Shown here: piece by piece, positions 40,501-51,991 of the stretch
How the letters are laid out: each line of letters starts with the position of its first letter
Numbering within the stretch: position 1 is the stretch's first letter
Assembly (NCBI GenBank): GCA_034190875.2
Contig: CM067348.1
Coordinates: forward strand, 23,125,475-23,189,474
Direction: 5' to 3'
DNA length: 64,000 bases
Source: Urechis unicinctus
Taxonomy: Eukaryota; Annelida; Polychaeta; Xenopneusta; Urechidae
Notes under the pieces: generated by a model
The model's database searches: none
What the model was told of the DNA's origin: nothing
What the model saw: only the letters and a program-made list of their open reading frames with translations
Translations under genes and position numbers: made by a program

Positions 40501-42895
40501 AAACATTAGGGTATATATTTAGGGAAACCACTCATAGTAAGTTTAGTGAAATGCTAGAAACCCTTTAGACATAAATACTGTGAATATCCAAATGATAAAC
40601 AGAACAACAGAAATGGCTGTGACAGAAAGAAAAGTGTGACTTGGTTAAGGTTGTGGTGCTATTACGCATGAATCTGAAGTCTATATAATTATTGTGGTCT
40701 GAAAAATTACCAGTCCAATGATTGATTTTTTATCAAATTCATTGTATCTCGTTGAAATTATCAAGAAGATAGGTATACCCATGAGGATTCTTAATAGGTA
40801 TGTTTCATTTTTTTCAATTAGTAAGTTATTGAGGTTTCAAATTCCATGGTATTGCTCGGTTTTGGGCCAGATTTCTACAGTAAGGGAAAACAGACACTTT
40901 CCATGTCTTATATTTAGATTACCATAGTGAAATTATACCAAAAGAAAAGTACAATGTACAGGATTCGAATAAGCTATGTTTCATTTTTTTAAATCAATTA
41001 GTAAAAAAGTTATTGAGGTTTCAAATTCCATGGTATTGCTTGGTTTTGTGCCAGATTTCTATGGTAAGGGATAACAGACACTTTTCATGTCTTATATTTT
41101 GAATATCATAGTGAAAATTATACCACAAGAAATGTATAATCTAGAGGATTCTAATAAGCTAGAAATTATATCACAAGAAATGTATAATCTAGAGGATTCT
41201 AATAAGCTATGTTTCATTTTTTTAAATCAATTAGTAAAAAAAAATTATTGAGGTTTCAAATTCTTTGAAATTGTCAGTTTTTGAGCCCAAATTGACAGGA
41301 TGACAGCCACTTTTCACTTTTCCAGATACCTGTCTGAAATTGCCAAACAATGCTTATAGTACTATTCCAACCAGACACCTGTATGAAATTGCCAAACAAG
41401 GCTTAAACTATTGCAACCAGACACCTGTGTGAAATTGCCAAACAATGCTTAAACTGTTGCAACCAGACACTTGTCTGAAATTGCCAAAAAAAGCTTAAAC
41501 TATTGCAACCAATGATGGTTTAAAGTCTGAGGTCACTCGCGTCTTAAAGCAAAAAAAATTGTCAGACAGAGATTCAAATGCGAATTATTTAACCGCAATG
41601 GTTATGAATATTTGTGTGCCATTACGCAGCTCATATAAGGCTGGGGCGAACTCATGATAAACTCGGCATGTACTCCGTGAACGAATCTGACACAAAACGT
41701 GGTTAACAGAATCTCTTTGATGTTTTAATTCTGGGTGGTGCCCTTGGCGACGAGCAGCTCGCGCAACCGTCGCAGTAACTGTCGGCAGCTCAACATCTAC
41801 TCCGTGAACCCTAACTGCCGAATTCCACGCGCCAACGCAAGCGGCATTTAGCCTTTGAAGTTACTGGCCTGTAACGAATAATTTTTTTGAATCTACAACC
41901 CCATATAAATAAATCAGGTACCATATTAAGTTCAAGAATCGAATGACATAATGCTGATAAGGCAAGCTATGTGCTCTCCCGGCACGGGCATGACAAAATC
42001 GAACATTTTAAAGTTTAAAATTGGACCAAAAATTTACAATCGATTCGAAATAAACTTGACCAAAGTGTTCCACCATACTTGAATTATCCCCGTATATAGA
42101 TGGATAATCGGGGACAGATTGATAAATGAACGAAAATCGACTTTGTTTGACAAGGCACGATCAGCGGTGGTTGCGAGCGTGTGTAGCCGTGTTGAGTCAA
42201 GGCATGGTTGACCCTGATACGGGCTCACGGGGCGAGCATGAGATGATTGGACGACATTTTGAAGTGCAAAATACGACAAAACACTGAAAATCTGAAAAAA
42301 CCCTCACCCATTTGTAACATCATACTTAAATTTGTCATAAGTGTGCACCTATGTCGCGGACCTCTGATAAAATTGGGTAAAAAATACATTTGTTTACACC
42401 GTAAAAATTCGTACGTAAATAATATTATTTTCCCTTTGGCCAATTTTTTTTTTAGATTTTATATGACCATGACCATTAGAATGTCATCTTGTCATTTAAC
42501 AAACAATAAAAACGATATGAGTAACGAACACGAACCGATTTAGAGAATTCAAAACGGAGTGAATCTTGAAAAGTCAAAAATGCTTGCCGAGAATTTTAAC
42601 GTATTGCTCCACAAACACACATTTTTTTATGGCTCAAACGGAGTAAAATGCGAAAAGTAAGGCAATATTATTGAAATTCAATACGTTAGCTCTCGTTTGG
42701 TGTATCATTCGTCCATGTATCTTAAAAATAATGCCAGTAATTAGAGCAAGTCGAAAAAAATTGGAAATAACATTGAGGCACAAACGCGGTCAGATAAAAA
42801 CCCAACTACCAGATATTTTCCGTTATGGGACCAAACAAAAATATGGCTTTTGGCCGATTTTTTAAACCCGCGCTCTATAACACAAGCGCACATAC
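40501..42895. other. Non-coding, AT-rich, with two tandem repeat families
   Basis: No gene was recognised. About 40775-41315 holds roughly three copies of a 177-bp unit containing GTTATTGAGGTTTCAAATTC. About 41320-41515 holds four copies of a 45-50-bp unit containing CTGAAATTGCCAAACAATGC. The rest (41.5-42.9 kb) has no structure I can name. Confidence 0.6.
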
Positions 42896-43262
42896 CCAGC
42901 CGGTTCCCGTGGCGTAGTTGTAATCTGCATCGCCTTTCGACCCACAGGTTGTGGGTTCGATACCAATGTGTAAAAACCTGACTGGCTCTCCCGTGACTTA
43001 GATGATCACGTTAAATGGCGGTCCAATCTCCGAAAGGGTATGCACCCGAGCCAGCAGCTCAGTACTACCGTGCTGGACCTTCGTCCATGCGGCGTGGGTT
43101 TCGCAGCCCGGTCTCGGCAAAGGGTGTGTGCCAAGTGGGCACTGCCACTAAAGGGGAGCTGTCCAAGTATCACAATCATCCTCATCCATCACCGTCGCGA
43201 TATCACCTCGTCATTAAAAGTGACGTTAAACCCCAATATTACCATTACCCACATACTCAATC
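42896..43262 (+). mobile_element. tRNA-derived SINE
   Basis: The head carries RNA polymerase III boxes: an A box (TGGCGTAGTTG, 42910-42920) and a B box (GGTTCGATACC, 42954-42964) about 33 bases apart, as in tRNA genes. A body of about 250 bp follows, ending GTGACGTTAAACCCCAATAT. That 3' end resembles molluscan and other invertebrate SINE tails. Open frames over it are not genes. Confidence 0.8.
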
Positions 43263-43417
43263 CCTCGGAACGGCCACTAACTGACTAAGCCGCCTCAAAT
43301 GTGGGGAGCCAACAATCTGATTTTTACTTCAACTACTAAAAAAATAAAAACTCACCTCTAATCTCTGATTGCTAATACCTCTTGCTACCCACTTTTTGAT
43401 ATAGAACCGATTTAATT

Positions 43418-44046
43418 TTGTCATCCCTTACGTCTCTCGATCACCACACGAACGACCCAATGCGCCTGCGCCAACTTGGCCACACTGGATATGGGATTCC
43501 GCAGCCGTTCACTTTCCATCGTGCGCTTGAACGGGAAGGGTGTTGTTGTCACTTCCAGTTTAGTTTCTGTTTTGATATTGCTTGTCACAGAAATTTGTTA
43601 GTACTTGTGTGTTGCTGTCTAACTGTCGGGCTACGACATTATTATACAAGGGCAAGAGAGAGCTCGTTGTGGATATTTTGTCGCCAGTTCAGTAGTTGGG
43701 ACATGAGTTTGTGTCGCAAGACGAAATATTCAGGATTCTTGACAGAAAGACACGTTTCGGGGTTTTGTCTCCAGAGGGGTCTCCTGCGGTGCTTCTACGA
43801 CAAGTGAGTAGCTTGTCCATTTCTGCTTCCACCTCGTCTTCTGACGACTTCCCCGCACGTCATCATAACATGAGCGCTCGTTGGGGGTCACGCATTTCGT
43901 CTCCTGTGTTACGAGCTACCGTTTTGCAAACCGGGGTCGGTAGTTTTGAGCGAACTGGCTATCCGGGGACGGATAAAAAACAGCAAGAGAGCAGGTGTGT
44001 AGAAGAAGACACATCGAAGACTCTCGACGATTTGACGCAGAGATGA
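43418..44046 (+). other. Overlapping open frames of unknown nature
   Basis: Two overlapping frames (43418-43807 and 43696-44046) precede the LINE insertion. The second reads QDEIFRILDRKTRFGVLSPE and ends Lys/Asp-rich. It could be the start of the DIRS-like element recognised from 47.74 kb, or chance open frames. I do not recognise the protein. Confidence 0.25.
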
Positions 44047-44429
44047 CAACGATATTCGATATCTGCAGTATTTTTTCGCGCATTATCGGTGTTTCTCTTT
44101 AATTTATTCAATTCTTCTTGGTTCATTAGTTAGTGTTTAAGTTGTAGCGCAACTATTCCGGCATAGTCGCCATTGGCTGGACGGCCACCCTCCTGCGGCC
44201 TGCTTGAGCCAAAATGTTAATTTCAGAGATTTAAGACTTGTGACAGATTCAACACAACGAGAAGGCGTCCATTAAAGCACATGGCCACAGCTTTATTCTG
44301 ATTGGCTTACAAGCACCATGTGACAAGTATCCAACTACGAATAAACATTTAGGTGCCGCGGCGATTCCCGCCAAAACATCGTAATCATAATGTATCTAAA
44401 GTCATTCTGTAACAAGACTCATTTGAAGA

Positions 44430-47400
44430 TTCCTCGTCAAATTCATCTGTCAGCTCATATCATGAAACTCCAGTCACAAAATGACGTCGGTCACCTTCCG
44501 TATCCCCAAACCAAACCATTATCCCTGAAGTTGTCCAAATAAACATCTTTTGTCCTCGATTGAACATTGCTAAGTTCAACCCAATCGCAATCCACAATGA
44601 AATCTCCCTCATTGGTCCATCTTTCAAAATACCCCAAACCGGTTCTTCAATTACACACTATGTTTCAAAAGCTCAAGCTCCGCTCCTCAAATCTATCCAA
44701 AAGCTCTGCAATTTTTCTATCAACACAAAAGTCATCTCATCCAAAGCTAAAGAAACTAAAGGTATCATCCATGGTGTATCAAAAGATATTTCAGATAGTC
44801 AAATACTTGATGTCCTCAAACATCACAACGTCATAGTAGGATTTACTTTGCCTAGTCTGCAGATGACTGAGTCAATTGAACTCTCCTTCTCCACATCTCA
44901 GATGCCCTTCAAAGTTCAGTAGGATATTCATTCCATAATGTCACAATTTACATCCCCTCCAATAAGATGTTTCAACTGCAATCAGCTTGGTCATACAGTA
45001 ACCTACTGTCCAAACAACCTCTTGCCCCAGTTGCGAGAAACCTCATCAATTTTCAGAATGTTCAACATTAATCAAAAAGTGTTCCAATTGTGGCGAATCT
45101 CATAGTGCTGCCTTCAAAGGCTGCAAAGCATATGCCAAGGCCAAAACTATCACTGATATCAAAACAACTAAGCAAATAACATATGCACAGGCTGTCTCTC
45201 TAGTCCCACCCTCCCCTCCTCTCTAACCCCTTGCCCATACATCTCTTCCTACTAAGCCTGCCCCCAAGGCTCAACCTCTTGCTCAACCCCTTTCTCCAGT
45301 CACTCCGCTTACCTCGCCATCCACCTCAACCTCGGACCTGTCTCCAATCTCATCCTCTCTTCATCACTCTACCCCCTCTTTATCTCCCCCTTCAGCTAAG
45401 ATTGCTTCAACACAACAAAAATCTAAACAATTACTCTCAGATTTCATCTACTTGCCAACAGCCATCTTATCTTCTCCCCTATCTGCTGAAACAAAATCTA
45501 AAACTCTTGCCATTATTGCTTTTGAACTCCTTAAAGCCAACATTGCCTCTCACACAATTGCTTATGCCATAAATCATCACGCTCAAGTCACCAGTCAATT
45601 ACAAGGAATCATCGAACATTCCTCTTCTCAGTAGATCGAATTCACTTCTTATCGTACTTTTACCAATCTGAATCTTTTCCCATTCACCGTTAACATTTCT
45701 ATTCTTACAACCCTAATCCTAGCCTCCATGGTCAGTTCCCCCAATCTTTCGCTATTAACCCAATTCGCTATTAGTCCCTTATTTCAGACCCAGTTATCAA
45801 TCATCACTTATCCATATGGACATGGAATTGCAGAGGTATCCGCTTTCAATTAAACGAATTCGCTAATTTTCTTATTAAAACAAATCCCAAACCTAATTTT
45901 ATTTTACTACAAGAAACTTTTCTTAAGCATAATTCTTACTTTAACCTTCCCAATTATTTTTCCATTAGAAATGATCGTCTCTCTTACCGATCATGGAGGC
46001 CTAGCTATGCTTATCCATAAAGATATCCTTTTTTCCATTATTAATCTACCATCAGTCCTTGAACATCAAACCATTAAAATCAACATTGCTAACCAAACAT
46101 ATCACATCTCCAATATTTATGACAGCAATCCAACTATTGATCCCAACCAATACAATCCTAGTTTTGACTTCCCTCATTCTATAATAACGGGAGACTTCAA
46201 TGCCCATCATTCCTTCTGGCACCACGCTTCCTCTAATTGCAAAGGTAACTCTTTTCAAAATCATTCAGGATAGCAACCTAACCCTCCATAATAATAACAC
46301 TCTCCACTCCCTTTCATAAATATGGTACAAATATTTTAGATTTATTACTCTCGTCTAATGATATTTCTCACAAATTTTCTTTCCTTAATTACCTCAACAC
46401 AATGGGGAGTGATCACTCTATAATCTCAATGTCAAATAACACCCCTATTCAATCCACCATTCCTTCTCCTCAACCAAGATGTAATATCCTAAAATCTTTA
46501 ATCAGTTGTAGATCTCATCAAAAAACTCCTCCTATCTGGAACACCTCCATCATTATTCCCATTCTTAATTCTGGCCAAAATCCCCAACTTTCTTCTTCAT
46601 ACCTCCCTTACTTCTGTTACTTCTAAAAACTTTGAAAACATCCCTAATAACAGAATTCTTGGCACTTGCATCACAATAATCTTTTTAATCCCAAGCAATC
46701 TGCTTATCGTCCTCACCTTAGTACTTTTGATGACATCCTTCTCATCTCTGACTCCATCAACAAAGGTTTGATATCTAACAAAAACACACATGCTATATTT
46801 CTTGACATCTCCAACGCATTTGATATGGCAAACAGAGCCTCTATAGAAATCAAAGCCCAACAGTTAGGTATATCATGTTTAGCACTGAACTGGATCCACA
46901 ACCTTTACAAAAGTTACAGCTAATAATATTTTATCGAATCCTCGCAGTACAGAAAATGGAGTACCTCAAGGGAGTGCGTTGGCTCCTACTTTGTTCAACA
47001 CCTTTACCAATGATATTCCCATTCCCTCTTCTTCTACTCTATATGCTGATGATATTACCATCTGGGTACTGGCAAATTATCCTCTAAATTAACCAAATCC
47101 CTACAACACGTCTAAATAGCATTGACAAATGGGCCTCTAAATGGGGAGTCAATTTTCTCCCTCAAAATCTAAAGTTGGTACAAATAAAGCTCACAATACT
47201 CCCACTTTCTTCATTGATAATAAAAGGTCTTACCTGGAGGGAACACACGCAGCACACAGTTACAAAATGTCAGAAGGTCGCCAACCTCTCAGGTACATAA
47301 ACGGCTCCTCCTGGGGTACAAACAAGCAGACATCCTGCAAAATACTCGCAACCCATTCTTTGCAACATATGGTTAATGGGGCCCCAGCCATAATCACTGC

Positions 47401-47720
47401 ATCTAAGACAACCCTCCTCAAATTAGCGAAAGCACAATTGGCCACGCCCCGAGCCATTACAAGAACCCACCGATCTACATCTATAAATTCCCTTCAGGTA
47501 TCCACTGGTTTTCAACCCATTCTCCTCCAAATTCTCAAAGCCACCCTTAGATACTGAGCTAGAGCTGTCACATACAATCTCCCCCATCCAAATCATTTAT
47601 AAAGAAACCTGGTATTCTTACACTTCTAGTCAACGTAAAACTATCAGTCATCTCACCATCCTTTTCTCACAACATCTTCCTATCATATCCTCTGCTCTTA
47701 CATCACAAAAATAACCCTTC
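44430..47720 (+). mobile_element. Decayed LINE (CCHC ORF1, endonuclease, RT), I/Nimb-like
   Basis: ORF1 relics (44560-45200) include a CFNCNQLGHTVTYC zinc knuckle and a CSNCGESHSAAFKGC knuckle. Endonuclease begins near 45815 (WTWNCRGIRFQL, then LLQETFLKH) with the GDFNAHHSFW block near 46190. Reverse transcriptase blocks include FLDISNAFD near 46800, NGVPQGSALAPTLFN near 46960 and LYADDITIW near 47040. Many stops and frame changes break every domain. The copy is old, AT-rich and not closely related to the LINE at 58 kb. Exact ends were not established. Confidence 0.85.
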
Positions 47721-47739
47721 AAAATGTTCAACTTTGTTA

Positions 47740-49600
47740 TTTGTCCTGTGTTAATCAGAACTATTCCACGGCTGTACATGGCCAAAAGAATCCGACCAGC
47801 GTTATATTTGGAATCAACAACAACAACATCATGTTAAAAAAAGAATTAAGGCTTTCGCGCAAAGACAAGAAAAATTCAGATGCAATGTCAGCTCTCAGCA
47901 GGAAGTCTCTAGCTTTCAAACATTCATCTACTGTTTCGGCAAAACCTCACCCTTCACAGCTCTTTCGTAGCCAAAAAGGCTTACAACAAGCCAAGACAAC
48001 AACGAGGCAATAAAGGCCGCGGAGGATGGAAGGAGCGACAAAGAGGCAGAGAGGCAGCCACAGCAGGAGCCGTTTCTAGAGGAGCTGGAGGTGTCTCAAG
48101 ACGGGGGAAACGGCATCTCCTTGCCCAAAGGTTGGGGATAGACTTGTTCCTTTTTGGAAAACTTGGAGGGACATTGGTCTCAACCCTTGTGTGACCAGCG
48201 TGATCCGAGAAGGGTACAAACTGGAAGTTCAACAGCAGGTCAGGCTACGGCGAGAGAGACTTTGGCTGTTCACGGTTGTCCGCTAGCTCCAGATTGTGAT
48301 TCGTGCTCGTCATACTCCAGGCAAGCTCAATGTGATTACCGACCAACTTTCAAGGCAGGGTCAATTTCTGCCAACAGAATGGTCGCTTCGCCCAGATGTG
48401 GTTGATTTTTCACCACTTCGGGTCTTCAATTCTGGACTTTTTGCCACTAAGTTCAACAAACAAACAGTGTTTTGTGTCATCAGTCTCCGATTCGCTGACC
48501 CTAGCAACTGATGCCTTATTCTGAGTTGGAACGGATTATGGACATAAACTCCTCACCAAATTTTTACATCAGAATATCAAGGACCACCCATGCATAGTGA
48601 TTCTGGTCCACTGTATCCTTCTGCATGTCATAAGAGGCGACTAATAGGGGGCAACCCGTTGACCGTGGGTTTGCGACTCGTGTCGGTGGACAATGGTATC
48701 CTGGTGGTTAAGTGGAGGGGTCTTTGCTAGGGCCATATCTGCAAAACACCACTATGGCCCGGATTTCACCTAGACGAGAGGCAGGAATGGCCTGGTTTTA
48801 GTCAATCGGCTTGTGACGACTTGCCCTAGGATAATCGTTTGGATTTTTATAGTTTTATCGACATTCAAGTGTCTTTTTTTCCCATTTATCATAGAAGGCG
48901 GGTGCTTAATCAGTTCAAACTTATCTATTTACCTTTTGAGGCGCCAAATAACACAAAAGTGTTGGTGTGCCGTCAAACCATATACTCACTCACCAAAGAG
49001 GCAGCAGAATAGTTGCTCCTCATAGAGCATCTACAATAGCAAATGGAAAGGCTTTTGGGAATGGTGTACAGGAAAAGCCAACGATTGAGCATCGCTAGTT
49101 TCGTTTACAAAGGTGGCAATTTTTTTCCTGTTTCTCTTTAAAGAGAAAGAATTACAACCAGGTACGATTGAAGGTTACCGTTCGGCTATTGCAGGTGCGC
49201 CATGTTTTTCCTCAGCGGTTGATTTTGGGTTGGATGCTTCTTTGACAACATTGAAGTTAACTATTTACCACAGTGGGATTTGCTTTTGGTTAATGATGGC
49301 TTTGACCAATTCTTTTTTTTTTTGAGTTGCTGGCATTCGCTCATCCGAGATTTTTGTCTTGGAAGACATTTTTCCTGACCTTGCTGGCCTTGGGAGCACG
49401 CAGGGGTGAAATACATGGTCTGATGAGGCATGATCCTCTTGTGTCTATCCTGTTGATTACTTCATCGTCTATTTTTAACTCAAGATTACTTAAATTTCAG
49501 TTCTTATTGTGTCTTCTTATCACCATTAAACTTGTTTTCCTCGTGTTTAATTTGAGGCCATTTGTTACTAGCCATGGTTAAGTTGTTAACTGCAAGTTGG
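47740..49600 (+). mobile_element. DIRS-like tyrosine-recombinase retrotransposon fossil
   Basis: Parts in order are a basic, Arg/Gly-rich gag tail (about 47.95-48.1 kb), the start of the RT region (an LFLFGKLGGTLVSTL-like block), the end of RNase H (RARHTPGKLNVITDQLSRQG, then PTEWSLRPDVVDF), and a tyrosine recombinase part (ELQPGTIEGYRSAI, then FLSWKTFFLTLLALGARRGE). The copy is broken with several breaks and is interrupted by the short LINE-derived element at 48.59-48.99 kb. The 44.4-47.7 kb LINE may have split it from its own 5' part. Confidence 0.7.
48590..48994 (+). mobile_element. Short LINE-derived non-autonomous element
   Basis: The first about 230 bp match the 5' leader of the 58-kb LINE (compare 58.06-58.29 kb: CATAAGAGGCGACTAATAGG and following). 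The last about 55 bp match its 3' end (GTGTTGGTGTGCCGTCAAAC). The coding middle is absent, so this is a roughly 400-bp element with both LINE ends, inserted into the DIRS-like fossil. Confidence 0.8.
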
Positions 49601-49609
49601 CCTTTTGAA

Positions 49610-51260
49610 CGGCTGTTTCGATATTTGAGGATGAAATGAGTAGTGTTGTGTCATCAGCAAAAGAAAGAACCGCTTCATTACAGGCATTGCAAATGTCATT
49701 GACGTAAAGTAAAAACAATAGAGGCCCTAAAATGGAACCCTGAAGGACTCAGGCTACATACTATACATACTATAGCATACTATAGCTACATCGAATACAG
49801 GTGATTTAATGTTTTCTATTTGTGTATATTGTTTACCAAGTCGTGAATAGCTTGAAAACCATTTATGTGCGAGACCTCTTATACCAAGCGAATATATTTT
49901 AGTTAGAAGTTTTTCATGGTTTATTATATCAAAGGCTTTAGATAGGTCGCAAAATATTGCGAGTACATATTCGTTGGTTGATTTATTGTTAGCATCTGCG
50001 CAGTAATTGAGCAAATGCAATATTGGGTGAATGGTTTTGTTGGGCTTTTTTCTGAATCCATATTGGTGCTTATACAGTAGTGTAAATATAATCGGGAAGG
50101 ACATGGTTCTATATTTTTTTCAATTACTTTTGAGAAACTTGGTAGCAAACTAATAGGTCTATAGTTATTAAAGACACAGTCGTCACCGGATTTATATACG
50201 GGCATAATTTTGATATTTTTAGTTGGTCAGGGAATATATCTGTTTTCAATAATACATTACATATATGTGAGCGAGGAGTCAATATTGATGGCAGGGTTGC
50301 GTTTATAGTTGTAGTACTGATTTCGTCGTGGCCATAACTTGTTTTTGGTTTAAGGTTATTTACTACAGCTGCAATTTCATTTTCAGTTATCTATTGACCT
50401 TTTTTGTCACCATATAACACATGAGTGTTGGTGTGCCGTTAAACCCTACACTTGCCTTACCTTACCTTTCTTCTAGGTAGTTGACTTAGAAAATAGAAAG
50501 TGAAGTGTCCATTAGGTAAGGGTAAGCTTTCCTATATTTTTTGTCATTTTTGAACTCGTTGGCAATTATACTCTTATCTGATATTTGTTCGCCATCAAAC
50601 TCAAAACTATTGGGCAGCTTTTGTTTGCGATGTGCATTGTTTGGCTTAGTACTGACCACAAAGACTTAGTGTTCGTTTAGTATTTTTCAATCATTTCCGA
50701 AACGTAATTACACTTGAGCTTACGCTTAACCTTGTTGAGGAGGCTATTGTATGTTTTGTACTTCGGCGTATTACATTGTGACGGGTTTTGCTTGTATTTC
50801 CTATATAATTTTAAATTGGTTTTAGTTGATGCTATCAGACCAGGAGTCATCCATGGTTGATGCATAATACTTTTTCTTTTGTCCGAAAATTGGAAAAGCT
50901 TGATCGAATGCACATTTATTATTGAACACATCATACGGCTGATTAGGACATTCATGCTCTGAGACATCCGAAAAAATCCGTTATTTCTAAATAATTTATG
51001 AAATTATTAAATTTTTTTGGGGGGGAGGTTGCGTCTTAGCGTAAGATCTTCACATGTGGTGTCAGTTTGTTCTGTATGTGTCATGAAGAATGTGGCGAAG
51101 TGGTCTGAAATGTCAGTGATGGTAATGCCAGATGTAGCTTGTGTTAGGTCATTGGTAAATATGTGGTCAATGAGTGTGGCTGATGTTGGTATCACCCTTG
51201 TGGAACAAACCCATTTACAAAAAAATTCTCAAGATAATTGTCAGATTTCACAAGCATTTT
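49610..51260 (-). mobile_element. LINE fragment, minus strand (CR1/Jockey-like)
   Basis: Read on the minus strand, parts are endonuclease end (ATLIDHIFTND, then TDISDHFATF; 51007-51195), linker (HQPWMTPGLIASTK; 50677-50967), RT start (PVYKSGDDCVFNNYRPISLL; 50205 downward), QYGFRKK and CDLSKAFDIINHEKLL, and an FADDTTLL catalytic box near 49650. It lacks the 5' half and the 3' end. There are few clear lesions in the RT part, so it is younger than the LINEs at 7 and 45 kb. The 3'-tail relic at 50408-50467 lies inside it. Confidence 0.85.
50408..50467 (+). mobile_element. Isolated LINE 3' tail
   Basis: CACCATATAACACATGAG, then GTGTTGGTGTGCCGTTAAAC and a CCTTACC tail match the 3' end of the 58-kb LINE. 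It is inserted in the minus-strand LINE fragment. Confidence 0.88.
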
Positions 51261-51504
51261 GAACTTAAAAAATTCGCGATTCATATCTACCATTCTCTAA
51301 ATAATTGTCAGTTTTCACAAGCATTTTGAACTTAAAAAGATCGAGATTCATATCTCCCATTATGCAACACTTTTTTTCTTTCGCTGTTTATCTTGTATAG
51401 TATTTCTAAGACAGTGGTTGACAATATCGGAACCAGTAGTATAGATGGTAGCGGTACTGGCACACCTATCTCATATGATTATGGCACACCTATCTCATAC
51501 GGGT

Positions 51505-51626
51505 GCAACCCAGAAAACACACATATACAGGGTGACTCACATGAGCCAGCGAACCGCTCGCACCTCCCCCCCACCATATGGTACCATATGAGCCCAGCCC
51601 TTCCAGCCCCTATGGTATAGGCCCAC
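51505..51626 (+). repeat. Terminal inverted repeat, left
   Basis: Starts GCAACCCAGAAAACACACA and ends GGTATAGGCCCAC. It includes the self-complementary CATATGGTACCATATG block. Its inverse is at 63864-63989, differing mainly in G-run length. No target-site duplication could be confirmed. Confidence 0.9.
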
Positions 51627-51660
51627 TAAAGAGGGCGACAGCAATGTCAACCATCTACAA

Positions 51661-51840
51661 CAGGACCCTGAGGAATAAGCTCTTCTAAACGACTCACGCG
51701 CTCCAAAAGGTCCTCATACTTCGATTCCAATTCCCTCACCTTCTCCTCTACACCAGGACCCTGAGGAATAAGCTCTTCAAACGACTCACGTGCTCCAAAA
51801 GGTCCTCATACTTTGATTCCAAATCCCTCACCTCAATCTC
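51661..51840. repeat. Tandem duplication, about 91-bp unit
   Basis: Two copies starting AGGACCCTGAGGAATAAGCT lie in tandem. The unit encodes part of a coiled coil on the minus strand, so the duplication lies in or beside a small gene. Confidence 0.9.
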
Positions 51841-51918
51841 AAGGTCCACCTTCTTCTCCCATATATGTTCCACATCTGCTTGCAGCTCGGCCACCCCAAT
51901 ATGTTTATCGGTGCTCAT
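51748..51918 (-). CDS. Small coiled-coil peptide of the Polinton-like element
   Basis: A 56-codon minus-strand frame starts MSTDKHIGVAELQADVEHIW and continues with heptad-like ESKYEDLLEHVSRLK. The second repeat copy just beyond could encode a similar helix (ESKYEDLLERVSRLEEL). The function is unknown; a coiled-coil oligomerisation role is only a guess. Confidence 0.4.
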   Translation of the reverse strand: MSTDKHIGVAELQADVEHIWEKKVDLEIEVRDLESKYEDLLEHVSRLKSLFLRVLV

Positions 51919-51991
51919 TCTATACCTCAGCTCTCATATGTTCAACATATCGACGCGTGCCCATAGGCCAGAGTGTCTACACCACCTGGAG

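Noticed and set aside
43040-43288. Two overlapping 82-89 codon frames
   Set aside because: They lie inside the tRNA-derived SINE and are not conserved coding sequence.
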